A stretch of 6,555 nt of DNA from DASSKW01 sp035701115 (GTDB lineage: Bacteria; Pseudomonadota; Gammaproteobacteria; Natronospirales; REEB76): the NCBI GenBank assembly GCA_035701115.1, contig DASSOA010000150.1, positions 1 to 6,555 on the forward strand. The letters run 5' to 3'. A model generated the notes under the pieces. That model worked only from the letters and a program-made list of their open reading frames with translations. It had not been told where the DNA came from and searched no databases. Positions within the stretch are counted from its first letter, which is position 1, and every line of letters starts with the position of its first letter. Both the position numbers and the translations under genes were made by a program. Of the stretch, positions 1 through 4,642 are shown piece by piece.

Positions 1-176
1 TCCCAGAGCTGATGACGGTCGGCATCGCTGAGTTCGTGTATCTCACGAAGGCTATCACGCTGCGGCACCAGAATGAACCACGGATAGTTGCTGTCGTTCA
101 TGAGCAGCAGCAGACTGAGCGGAAAGGCGCCCAATTTGATCGTGTCTTTCTGGAGTTTGGGGTGGAGGGTGAACAT
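1..176 (-). CDS. HIT-family protein, N-terminal part (C-terminus outside window)
   Basis: Reading leftwards from an ATG at 176-174, 58 codons are open to the window edge. The peptide begins MFTLHPKLQKDTIKLG and continues with LLLLMNDSNYPWFILVP, then REIHELSDADRHQLW. This is the N-terminal half of the proteobacterial HIT-domain proteins of about 140 residues that open with FxLHPxLxxDT and contain the NDxxYPWxILVP strand. HIT proteins are nucleotide hydrolases or transferases. Their catalytic HxHxH motif lies in the C-terminal half, which is missing here, so activity cannot be judged. The start is chosen because family members begin at MFxLHP. No good ribosome binding site precedes it, and an in-frame TTG further upstream (near 219-221) is a weaker alternative. 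The gene is co-oriented with the cfa operon, and the repeat island separates them. Confidence 0.85.
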   Translation of the reverse strand, partial: MFTLHPKLQKDTIKLGAFPLSLLLLMNDSNYPWFILVPQRDSLREIHELSDADRHQLW

Positions 177-255
177 GGATTTGATTCGTTTGGGGAATTT
201 CAAGTCGATATGATAGTCCAATTCCCCGCGATTTCTGCGTAGCCAATAATTTCAG

Positions 256-280
256 CGTCATTCCAGCGAACGCTGGAATC
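256..280. repeat. Short palindromic intergenic repeat (ATTCCAGCG-AA-CGCTGGAAT)
   Basis: Positions 260-279 form a perfect inverted repeat with 9-bp arms and a 2-bp centre, preceded by GCGTC. It has the same design (CGTCATTCC...GGAATC) as the dRS3-like palindrome 15 bp further right, so it is a sequence variant of the same family. It lies about 80 bp upstream of the HIT start codon. A hairpin in either transcript is possible, but no T-tract follows, so there is no support for a terminator. Confidence 0.7.
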
Positions 281-293
281 TATCTTTCTTCTT

Positions 294-321
294 CGTCATT
301 CCCGCGTAGGCGGGAATCCAG
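294..321. repeat. dRS3-like palindrome at the outer end of repeat copy A
   Basis: The segment reads CGTCATTCCCGC GTAG GCGGGAATCCAG, with inverted arms ATTCCCGC and GCGGGAAT. It matches the ATTCCC...GGGAAT design known as dRS3 in Neisseria and seen in many proteobacterial intergenic regions. The mirror copy at 3147-3174 differs mainly in the 4-bp centre. Both sit at the outermost end of the long inverted repeats, so they are the natural termini of the island. Confidence 0.75.
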
Positions 322-402
322 GTTTTGATTAAGCGCGGCTTTCGGCCGCATCCATTTTATTGCGGGTTCCGTCGCTCCCGACATCCTGTCTCCCGCGACA
401 CT

Positions 403-418
403 TGTACATCCATGTACA
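403..418. repeat. Conserved hairpin TGTACAT-CC-ATGTACA in copy A
   Basis: Seven-bp perfect arms surround a 2-bp centre. The identical hairpin is in copy B at 3051-3066. The degenerate third fragment has TGTGCATCCCTGCACA at 1651-1666, where an A-T pair has become G-C on both sides. That suggests the pairing, not the exact sequence, is kept. Confidence 0.65.
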
Positions 419-438
419 TCGCGCACCGGCGCGGGCGT

Positions 439-464
439 GGCACTTTTGTTTCGGCAAAAGTGCC
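439..464. repeat. Conserved hairpin GGCACTTTTG / CAAAAGTGCC in copy A
   Basis: Perfect 10-bp arms enclose a 6-base loop (TTTCGG). Copy B has the same arms at 3005-3030, and the only difference between copies falls in the loop. This is the most stable-looking short hairpin of the repeat. It lacks a terminal T-tract, so it is not an obvious intrinsic terminator. Confidence 0.7.
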
Positions 465-539
465 CAAAACCATTCCCCCGGTCGCGCGGTCGCTGCGCGA
501 CTTCCCTCGCACCTGGCTGCGCTGCGGGGTCTCGCTCAC

Positions 540-555
540 GGGCCATCCATGGCCC
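540..555. repeat. Covarying hairpin GGGCCAT-CC-ATGGCCC in copy A
   Basis: Seven-bp arms surround a 2-bp centre. The aligned position in copy B (2914-2929, read in reverse complement) is GGCACATCCCTGTGCC. The third pair changes from G-C to C-G and the fourth from C-G to A-T, with both sides changing together, while only the innermost pair is lost. This lies in the less conserved half of the repeat, where maintained pairing is most informative. Confidence 0.65.
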
Positions 556-743
556 TGCGCTCGAGCGCGGACATCCTGTCACGCGCCCCTTCGGGCCAAC
601 CTTGCTCGCAGCGGCGCTTCGGCACGCTCCAACGGGGTTACCAAGAGCGCCTCCATGCGCTGCTGGTTCGAGCAAAGCCCTTACGCCGTATAGGCTGAGG
701 CTCGATACTGGTCTTTCCAGCCCTGCCAGTTAAATAGGCGATT

Positions 744-1001
744 GAAATACTTGGACTTGAACGGCTTCGTTTAACGCTGGCCGATCAGAGTGGCAATTCA
801 CCTGATGTGAACTATTCTTTAGGTTGTCTCAACGAGGGGACCAGGGAATGGATCACAGCGTATCGCGCCTCAATTGCAATTGTTGTTCCGTCGTACATTT
901 ATTAATCGCCAGTACCGAAAACATCGCGAGCAGTCTTATATTTTCTCTATTTAAGGGCTCCGACCCCTTTAATAATACGGTTCAAGCGAACGTTAGCTGT
1001 C
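744..1001. other. Spacer between repeat copy A and the nuclease-like gene
   Basis: No supported gene is present. A 64-codon frame from a TTG at 824 to 1018 overlaps the next gene, contains the REP-like palindrome at 951-972 and has no family resemblance, so it is not annotated. AT content rises from about 890 to 975. I see no convincing sigma70 promoter pair for the downstream gene. Just before the next start codon is CAAGCGAACGTTAGCTGTC, which faintly resembles the right end of an integron attC site (see findings). Confidence 0.5.
951..972. repeat. REP-like imperfect palindrome (TTAAGGG...CCCCTTTAA)
   Basis: TTAAGGGCTCCGACCCCTTTAA pairs end to end with one bulged base around a CTCCGA loop. 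From general familiarity with gamma- and betaproteobacterial spacers, AAGGGCTC-GACCCCTTT sequences recur near REP-associated Y1 transposase loci. I see no such transposase here, so the element would depend on one elsewhere. The link is from memory, not shown in this window. Confidence 0.5.
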
Positions 1002-1583
1002 ATGTTGAGACTGAGTGAACTCATTCCGTCATTCGTTGCTGCTGTTGCCAGTGGTGAAGTAGAGCTGTACAACGAGTTTAGTCTACAGCACGAACTCGGC
1101 ATTTTTCTTCGTGGGGAGCATCCGGATTTGAAGGTTCAGTTCGAGCGGAATGTCAATTTCTTCTTTCCAGATCGGACACAGTTCACAAAGCGAGAAATTG
1201 ATATTACCGGCTTCTCGGCCATCAACAAGCCCGCGTATGCCATAGAACTGAAGTACCCTCGCAATGGGCAGTACCCCGAACAGATGTTCAGTTTCTGCAA
1301 AGACATTGCTTTCGCAGAAGAGTTGGCGGCGGCTGGGTTTCCGCAAACCGCATTTCTTGTCTTTGCGGAGGATCACTTGTTTTACCGCGGTCCAACGGAC
1401 GGAATCTATGGTTTCTTCCGCGGTGGCAAGGCACTCCACGGGGATGTCCGCAAGCCTACAGGAAAGAAGGACGACGAAGTTTCCATCCAGGGACATTATG
1501 AAATTGAGTGGAAAGTTGTCTCTGGTGCTCTCAAATATTCTGTAGTCCTCATCGAAAATGATAGTACCCGTAGGGCGGAATAG
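1002..1583 (+). CDS. PD-(D/E)XK nuclease-like hypothetical protein
   Basis: A 193-residue soluble protein, MLRLSELIPSF to STRRAE, with no signal peptide or membrane segment. The layout fits the PD-(D/E)XK fold. An N-terminal helix carries NEFSLQHELG (E25, E31), then KREIDI gives the metal-binding acid D67. Fourteen residues later comes IELKYP with the E82-x-K84 pair. Next is a helix with PEQMFSFCKDIAFAEEL (Q94, K100, D101), typical of the motif that follows the active site, and then a strand FLVFAEDHLFY. Such orphan nuclease-like proteins occur in accessory DNA and are sometimes defence or restriction components, but no methylase or partner is present. The substrate is therefore unknown. The ATG at 1002 is chosen because MLRLSELIP reads as a natural N-terminus. 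Its ribosome binding site is poor. The repeat fragment begins immediately after the TAG stop. The gene appears less GC-rich than the cfa operon, consistent with transfer. Confidence 0.75.
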   Translation: MLRLSELIPSFVAAVASGEVELYNEFSLQHELGIFLRGEHPDLKVQFERNVNFFFPDRTQFTKREIDITGFSAINKPAYAIELKYPRNGQYPEQMFSFCKDIAFAEELAAAGFPQTAFLVFAEDHLFYRGPTDGIYGFFRGGKALHGDVRKPTGKKDDEVSIQGHYEIEWKVVSGALKYSVVLIENDSTRRAE

Positions 1584-1672
1584 CGAAGCGGCCGCTTTCG
1601 ACATCCTGTTTCCTCTCTCGCCAGAAATTATCTAAGGGCTGCACGGCACTTGTGCATCCCTGCACATCGTAC
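1584..1672 (+). repeat. Degenerate third fragment of the long repeat
   Basis: Starting right after the nuclease stop codon are an AAGCGGCCGCTT palindrome (1586-1597), GACATCCTGT (1600-1609), CACTTGTGCATCCCTGCACATCG (1648-1670) and a GC-rich tail. The same order (GCGGC/GCCGC hairpin, GACATCCTGTC, CACTTGTACATCCATGTACATCG) is found in copy A at about 332-421. The spacing between the second and third blocks is about 30 bp longer here, and everything inward of the TGTACA hairpin is missing. It has the same orientation as copy A. Confidence 0.65.
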
Positions 1673-1693
1673 TCCGCCGCGGAATAATCGCGA

Positions 1694-1736
1694 ATAATCG
1701 GGGACAGACCACGGTTTCGGAAATTCAACTCACAAA
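1694..1736 (+). repeat. REP-like direct repeat, copy 1 (contains CAGACCACGGTTTCGGAAA)
   Basis: The 43 bases here align without gaps to 2571-2613 with five differences. The core GGGGACAGACCACGGTTT is a sequence I recognise as common in proteobacterial spacers near RAYT/Y1-type transposases. The pair brackets the lipoprotein gene with its promoter and terminator. No transposase is present. Confidence 0.7.
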
Positions 1737-1906
1737 GAACGTATGCGTCCGGAAATTCGCGTAAGAGCGTAAATCCGGCGAATTGATTTCCAATGGTTCC
1801 CTCACTCACACAACGCATTTGGAGATAGCATGAGTTGTTCCAGGCCCAAGCGGTGATTGCGGTATGGAGTGGTCGCTGATGGCGGTTTGGAATATGGTGA
1901 ACACGG
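1737..1906. other. Spacer without supported genes
   Basis: I see only very short frames, such as a nine-codon frame from an ATG at 1830 (counting the stop) preceded by GGAGATAGC. That is a good ribosome-binding arrangement but too short to claim as a gene. A minus-strand frame covering 1549-1818 runs through two repeats and the end of the nuclease gene and has no recognisable features. Nothing else stands out. Confidence 0.4.
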
Positions 1907-1934
1907 TTGACACGGCAACTTGATTGATTATACG
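1907..1934 (+). promoter_or_regulatory. Likely sigma70 promoter of the lipoprotein gene
   Basis: A perfect -35 box TTGACA at 1907-1912 is followed after 16 bp by TATACG at 1929-1934 (four of six -10 consensus bases). The predicted start of transcription is near 1941, about 50 bp upstream of the ATG at 1992. TTATAC at 1928 is an alternative -10 with a 15-bp spacer. Confidence 0.55.
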
Positions 1935-1940
1935 GTTCAG

Positions 1941-1969
1941 GTGCCGCGAATCTGTGGCACTTTTTGTTT
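1941..1969 (+). terminator. Terminator-like hairpin in the leader of the lipoprotein gene
   Basis: GTGCCGCG (1941-1948) pairs with TGTGGCAC (1953-1960) through eight pairs, two of them G-U, around an AATC loop. TTTTTGTTT follows at 1961-1969. This is the shape of an intrinsic terminator, but it lies between the likely promoter and the start codon and begins where transcription should begin. It could end read-through from upstream, act as an attenuator, or be a 5' stabilising stem. The sequence alone does not decide. Confidence 0.5.
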
Positions 1970-1991
1970 CAATTTAGTTGGGGTGGATATA

Positions 1992-2489
1992 ATGAAAAAC
2001 AGAAGGAAATCAATATTTATTGCTGGTTGCGTATTACTTGCTTCTACGTTGGCGGCAGGAGCATGTGCGACCGCGCCAGATACTGCTTCAAACGGCCGGA
2101 TTTACACGTCGGCTACCAGCGGAGTATGTGAGGCAAACTGCTTTGAGGTTGTACGAGAGGGTCAAGTGACGCTCTTGCGCGCCAAAGGGGCAAATGGTCA
2201 GACTATTAAGGTTAAAGTGCTGCATATACCTCCAGAAGCTCAATATCAGGGTGCAAGCTCCGGCTCCAATATTTCTACTAATGCAACTACATTCAACGGT
2301 GTGACGACCGCAGACGGAAGTGTTCCGCCCGGGGGGTCAGTAGCGACAACTACTCAAACTTGGTATAACCCAAACACCGGGGTGTTGATTGTTGTGACCA
2401 CTACCGTGATTACAGATGCTAACGGTAATGTCATCGATGTAATCGTGAATGAATCCCACATCCAGACTGGTCAAGGTAAAGTCAAATAA
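1992..2489 (+). CDS. Small exported protein, probable lipoprotein
   Basis: A 165-residue protein of unknown function. The N-terminus MKNRRKSIFIAGCVLLASTLAAGACATAP has a basic stretch, a hydrophobic core and a small-residue cleavage region, so it is exported. Cys25 in AGAC could be a lipobox cysteine, though Ala at -3 is unusual, so cleavage by signal peptidase I remains possible. The mature part has two close cysteines (C46, C50 in GVCEANC), a strand-like segment EVVREGQVTLLRA, and a Ser/Thr/Asn/Gly-rich middle (about 88-130). A Thr/Val-rich beta-prone stretch (131-152) and a basic tail end the protein. No known domain is recognised. The frame opens earlier at a TTG (1920), but 1992 is chosen because the signal peptide starts there and GGGGTGG lies 5 bp upstream. 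The gene appears to be a monocistronic unit with its own promoter and terminator, flanked by direct REP-like repeats. Confidence 0.75.
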   Translation: MKNRRKSIFIAGCVLLASTLAAGACATAPDTASNGRIYTSATSGVCEANCFEVVREGQVTLLRAKGANGQTIKVKVLHIPPEAQYQGASSGSNISTNATTFNGVTTADGSVPPGGSVATTTQTWYNPNTGVLIVVTTTVITDANGNVIDVIVNESHIQTGQGKVK

Positions 2490-2513
2490 GCGGACCAGGT
2501 TATTTCGATACTT

Positions 2514-2544
2514 CGACAGGGCAGGCAACTGCCCTGTCGTTTTT
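2514..2544 (+). terminator. Strong Rho-independent terminator after the lipoprotein gene
   Basis: CGACAGGGCAG (2514-2524) pairs perfectly with CTGCCCTGTCG (2529-2539), giving an 11-bp stem closed by a GCAA tetraloop. TTTTT follows at 2540-2544. The stem starts 24 bp after the TAA stop. Confidence 0.92.
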
Positions 2545-2570
2545 GTCAACGTTTTGATTTAGCCGTTGCT

Positions 2571-2613
2571 ATAATCGGCGGCAGACCACGGTTTCGGAAA
2601 CTAAACTCGCAAA
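2571..2613 (+). repeat. REP-like direct repeat, copy 2
   Basis: It matches 1694-1736 in the same orientation with five differences in 43 bp, including an unbroken CAGACCACGGTTTCGGAAA. It begins about 26 bp after the terminator of the lipoprotein gene, so the two copies neatly frame that gene. Confidence 0.7.
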
Positions 2614-2655
2614 CAGCAGAAGAGCGCAGCATATATTGCCGAATGTCCAGAAATA

Positions 2656-2686
2656 GCGGGTTGAGCTTTGCTAACCCACCCTACAC
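2656..2686. repeat. Palindromic repeat GGGTTgAGC-TTT-GCTAACCC
   Basis: The arms GGGTT(g)AGC and GCTAACCC pair with one bulged G around a TTT loop, followed by ACCCTACAC. Sequences of the type GGGTTAGC...GCTAACCCACCCTAC recur in proteobacterial spacers. Only one copy lies in this window, so family membership is from memory. The rest of 2545-2724 has no supported gene. Confidence 0.5.
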
Positions 2687-2724
2687 CTAAAGGCGGTAGG
2701 CGAAGCTGGGGCTGTTGAATCAAT

Positions 2725-3174
2725 AATTGGCCTGTTTGATTGGCGAAGCTGAAAAGACCGGGACAGCACACTAACCGAATGCGGCGTGGAGCATTCGCTG
2801 GAACCACCGAGGGATGGAGGCGCTCTTGGAAACCGCGTTGGAGCGTGCCGAAGCACCGCCGCGAGCAAGGCTGGCCCGAAGGGGCGAAGACAGGATGTCG
2901 AGCTCGCGATTGCGGCACAGGGATGTGCCGTAAACGCGACCCCGCAGCGCAGCAAGGTGCGAGGGAAGTCGCGAAGCGACCACGCGACCGGGGGAATGGT
3001 TTTGGGCACTTTTGTCGAAACAAAAGTGCCACGCCCGCGCCGGTGCGCGATGTACATGGATGTACAAGTGTCGCGGGAGACAGGATGTCGGGAGCGACGG
3101 AACCCGCAATAAATTGAGGCGGCGAAGCCGCACTTCATCATCAAGACTGGATTCCCGCCGTCGCGGGAATGACG
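2725..3174 (-). repeat. Long hairpin-rich inverted repeat, copy B
   Basis: This is the reverse complement of copy A over about 450 bp. The most conserved part, 2938-3113, differs from 356-531 at four positions. The same ordered hairpins are present: TGTACAT/ATGTACA at 3051-3066, GGCACTTTTG/CAAAAGTGCC at 3005-3030, and a covaried GGCACA/TGTGCC at 2914-2929. Conservation falls towards the interior of the island. Translations of both strands give low-complexity Arg/Pro/Ala/Ser-rich peptides without domains, so it is not annotated as coding. Confidence 0.9.
3147..3174. repeat. dRS3-like palindrome at the outer end of repeat copy B
   Basis: ATTCCCGC (3151-3158) and GCGGGAAT (3163-3170) flank a CGTC centre, with CTGG before and GACG after. 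It is the mirror of 294-321 and marks the right edge of the island. It lies about 130 bp beyond the cfa stop codon. Confidence 0.75.
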
Positions 3175-3303
3175 TTTAAGGCAGCGAAGTCACGGTTGAT
3201 CCTAGCCCTCACGCTACCCTCGGCAATTGCTCCTGCATTGCTCTACGTCCTGCATCCATACAGGCGTTTCCCACGAGGGGAGAGGTGACAAGTGTGCAAC
3301 CAC
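3175..3303. other. Spacer downstream of cfa
   Basis: No gene and no clear intrinsic terminator for the minus-strand operon were found in these 129 bp. The operon's transcript may end by another mechanism or read into the island repeat. Confidence 0.4.
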
Positions 3304-4422
3304 CTATCGGACTGATTCATATCCACCCTTGACTCCCCGCGGTGACAACACAACCTGCCACAACTGCGCCTTCCGTGCCCGGAACATCGCCGCGCTGGCG
3401 CTGAGATAATACCGCCACATCCGGTAGAACATGGCGCTGTACAGCTGCTTCAACTCTTCCCAGTGAGTTTCGAAATTATGCCGCCACGCCATCAGGGTGT
3501 GGTCGTAATAGGCGCTGAAGTTGTGCCAGTCTTCCATCACGAACAGGTGTTCGATCGCTTCGCCGATCTGGCGGATGGACGGCAGCATGCCGTTGGGAAA
3601 AATGTAACGCGCGATCCAGGCATCGGTGGTGGTAACGGAATAGTTGTTGCCAATACAGTGCAGCAGGAACAAGCCATCCGGCTTCAGGCAGCTTCGTGCC
3701 ACCTGCATATAGGTACGGTAGTTCTTGACGCCGACGTGCTCGAACATCCCTACCGAGAAAATGCGGTCGAAGGGCTCGTCCAGCAAGCGGTAATCCTGCA
3801 GGCGAATCTCGATCGGCAGGCCTTTGCAGCTTTCTCTCGCGTAATCAGCCTGCTGCTCGGATACCGTGACACCGACGCCCTGAACGCCGTAGCGTTCTGC
3901 GGCCAACCTGAGTGCGCCGCCCCAGCCGCAGCCGATATCGAGTACCCGCATGCCGGGTTTGAGGCCCAGCTTGCGAAAAATCAAATCCAGTTTGGCTTCC
4001 TGCGCTTCATCGAGATTGGTGGCGGTTTTCCAGTAGCCGCAACTGTAGATCATGCGCTTGTCGAGCATGCGCCGGTAAAGGCCGTTACCTTTGTCGTAAT
4101 GACGCTGCCCGACTTCAAACGCGCGCGACGGACTCTGCAGATTCAGCAGGCGCGCGTGCACCCCGTGCAACAGGTCGTCCCAGGTATGCACGCGCTCTTC
4201 GAGGTCCGCGCAGAATAACCGGTACATGAAGCCGTCGAGATCTTCGGCATCCCACCAGCCGTCCATGTAGGACTCACCGAGCCCCAGCGAACCATGCGCA
4301 AGCACTCGACCGAACGTGCGCGGATTATGAATCTGGATATCCCACGCTTCCGGGCCGTTGATGCGGATACCGGTACCGCTCAGCAGTTGTTCGATCTTGC
4401 GTTTGAATCTCGTCTGTGACAT
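3304..4422 (-). CDS. cfa: Cyclopropane-fatty-acyl-phospholipid synthase
   Basis: A 372-residue enzyme, close to the ~380 residues of E. coli Cfa. It transfers a methylene group from S-adenosylmethionine to the double bond of unsaturated acyl chains in membrane phospholipids, acting at the inner membrane face. An N-terminal domain (about 1-110) contains SLGLGESYMDGWW. The link YDKGNGLYRRMLDKRMIYSCGYW carries Y126 and C128, which fit the bicarbonate-site residues of the family. The SAM site is VLDIGCGWGG (160-169). E228 in MFEHVG, H255 in LLHCIG and Y306 in NFSAYYDHTLMAW match the remaining active-site positions. The ATG at 4422 has AGGAAGG five bases upstream. It is the last gene of the operon, 24 bp after a small membrane protein. 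In other bacteria Cfa is induced in stationary phase or acid stress; no such signal is visible here. Confidence 0.96.
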   Translation of the reverse strand: MSQTRFKRKIEQLLSGTGIRINGPEAWDIQIHNPRTFGRVLAHGSLGLGESYMDGWWDAEDLDGFMYRLFCADLEERVHTWDDLLHGVHARLLNLQSPSRAFEVGQRHYDKGNGLYRRMLDKRMIYSCGYWKTATNLDEAQEAKLDLIFRKLGLKPGMRVLDIGCGWGGALRLAAERYGVQGVGVTVSEQQADYARESCKGLPIEIRLQDYRLLDEPFDRIFSVGMFEHVGVKNYRTYMQVARSCLKPDGLFLLHCIGNNYSVTTTDAWIARYIFPNGMLPSIRQIGEAIEHLFVMEDWHNFSAYYDHTLMAWRHNFETHWEELKQLYSAMFYRMWRYYLSASAAMFRARKAQLWQVVLSPRGVKGGYESVR

Positions 4423-4427
4423 GGCAG

Positions 4428-4434
4428 CCTTCCT
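4428..4434 (-). promoter_or_regulatory. Ribosome binding site of cfa
   Basis: AGGAAGG on the minus strand lies 5 bp from the cfa ATG. It is the clearest Shine-Dalgarno sequence of the operon and fixes the cfa start. Confidence 0.8.
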
Positions 4435-4446
4435 GGCGTCAGTGAG

Positions 4447-4608
4447 TCAATCAAGGTACGTACGAATGATTTTCCAGCCGACATAGACACCCGCAATGGA
4501 ACCAATGCTGGAAAGAACGAACGCGGTACCGGTGCCGATGCGCATACCGAGCGACCAGCCGACAGCACCGAGGATGCTGGTGGTCAGGAGATAGATGATC
4601 TTGTTCAT
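4447..4608 (-). CDS. Small glycine-rich membrane protein, hypothetical
   Basis: A 53-residue protein from MNKIIYLLTTSILG to IIRTYLD. Two hydrophobic stretches (about 4-21 and 27-46) are joined by a short loop containing R23. They include glycine-rich helix-packing patterns such as GAVGWSLGMRIGTG and SSIGSIAGVYVGW, so it is probably an inner-membrane hairpin. I recognise no named family. The frame is open much further upstream, but that extension is only the antisense or other-frame reading of the M15 peptidase gene. The ATG at 4608 gives a sensible protein 34 bp after that gene's stop, although its ribosome binding site is weak. It sits between the peptidase and cfa, which suggests an envelope role. 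Confidence 0.75.
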   Translation of the reverse strand: MNKIIYLLTTSILGAVGWSLGMRIGTGTAFVLSSIGSIAGVYVGWKIIRTYLD

Positions 4609-4642
4609 CGTTTTCGGCGAACCTGTTGCTGGATGGCGTATT

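Larger units (their letters stand above)
294..743 (+). repeat. Long hairpin-rich inverted repeat, copy A
   Basis: This ~450-bp block recurs in reverse complement at 2725-3174. By eye, 356-531 matches 2938-3113 with four substitutions and no gaps (176 bp). A second well-matched block runs from about 580 to 655, and the rest is looser but collinear to about 743. Inside are successive short inverted repeats: GCGGC/GCCGC near 332-348, TGTACAT/ATGTACA at 403-418, GGCACTTTTG/CAAAAGTGCC at 439-464, GTCGC/GCGAC near 488-500, and GGGCCAT/ATGGCCC at 540-555. The 11-mer GACATCCTGTC occurs twice. Open frames run across the block on several frames, but none carries a recognisable domain or a good start, so I treat it as non-coding. 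Confidence 0.9.
294..3174. mobile_element. Putative non-autonomous island bounded by long inverted repeats
   Basis: Two ~450-bp inverted repeats with dRS3-like outer ends enclose about 2 kb that carries two apparently unrelated cargo genes and several short repeats. By eye the cargo is less GC-rich than the cfa operon beside it. The flanking genes on both sides are intact or plausibly intact and co-oriented, as expected for insertion into a spacer. There is no transposase, recombinase or RAYT gene inside, and I find no convincing target-site duplication (left flank ...TTCTTCTT, right flank TTTAAGGC...). 'Mobile element' is therefore an inference from architecture. Independent accumulation of two repeats is the alternative. 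Confidence 0.45.

Noticed and set aside
325..733. Overlapping open frames of about 60-130 codons on both strands in repeat copy A, with counterparts in copy B (2601-3144)
   Set aside because: They are Arg/Pro/Ala/Ser-rich, exist in several frames at once, lack good starts or domains, and change freely between copies while hairpins persist. They are typical spurious frames of GC-rich repeats.
294..743. CRISPR array or tandem repeats in the repeat-rich island
   Set aside because: Repeats are inverted, dispersed and of different families, with no regular repeat-spacer spacing.
767..998. GTTTAAC near 767 and GTTAGCT near 992 as the two ends of one integron attC site
   Set aside because: They are about 230 bp apart, longer than known attC sites, and the adjacent bases do not form the expected paired arms.
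824..1018. 64-codon plus-strand frame before the nuclease gene
   Set aside because: It starts at TTG without a good ribosome binding site, runs through a REP-like palindrome (giving FKGSDPFN), and overlaps the next gene.
1083..1604. 173-codon minus-strand frame opposite the nuclease-like gene
   Set aside because: The plus-strand protein has coherent PD-(D/E)XK motifs. The opposite frame has no recognisable features and is an antisense shadow.
1964..1993. Perfect TATAAT at 1988-1993 with TTGTTT 18 bp upstream
   Set aside because: It overlaps the ATG of the lipoprotein gene, so transcription would start inside the coding region and lose the start codon. The -35 box is weak.
3463..4218. 251-codon plus-strand frame opposite cfa
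   Set aside because: cfa on the minus strand is unambiguous with all active-site motifs. The plus frame is its antisense shadow.
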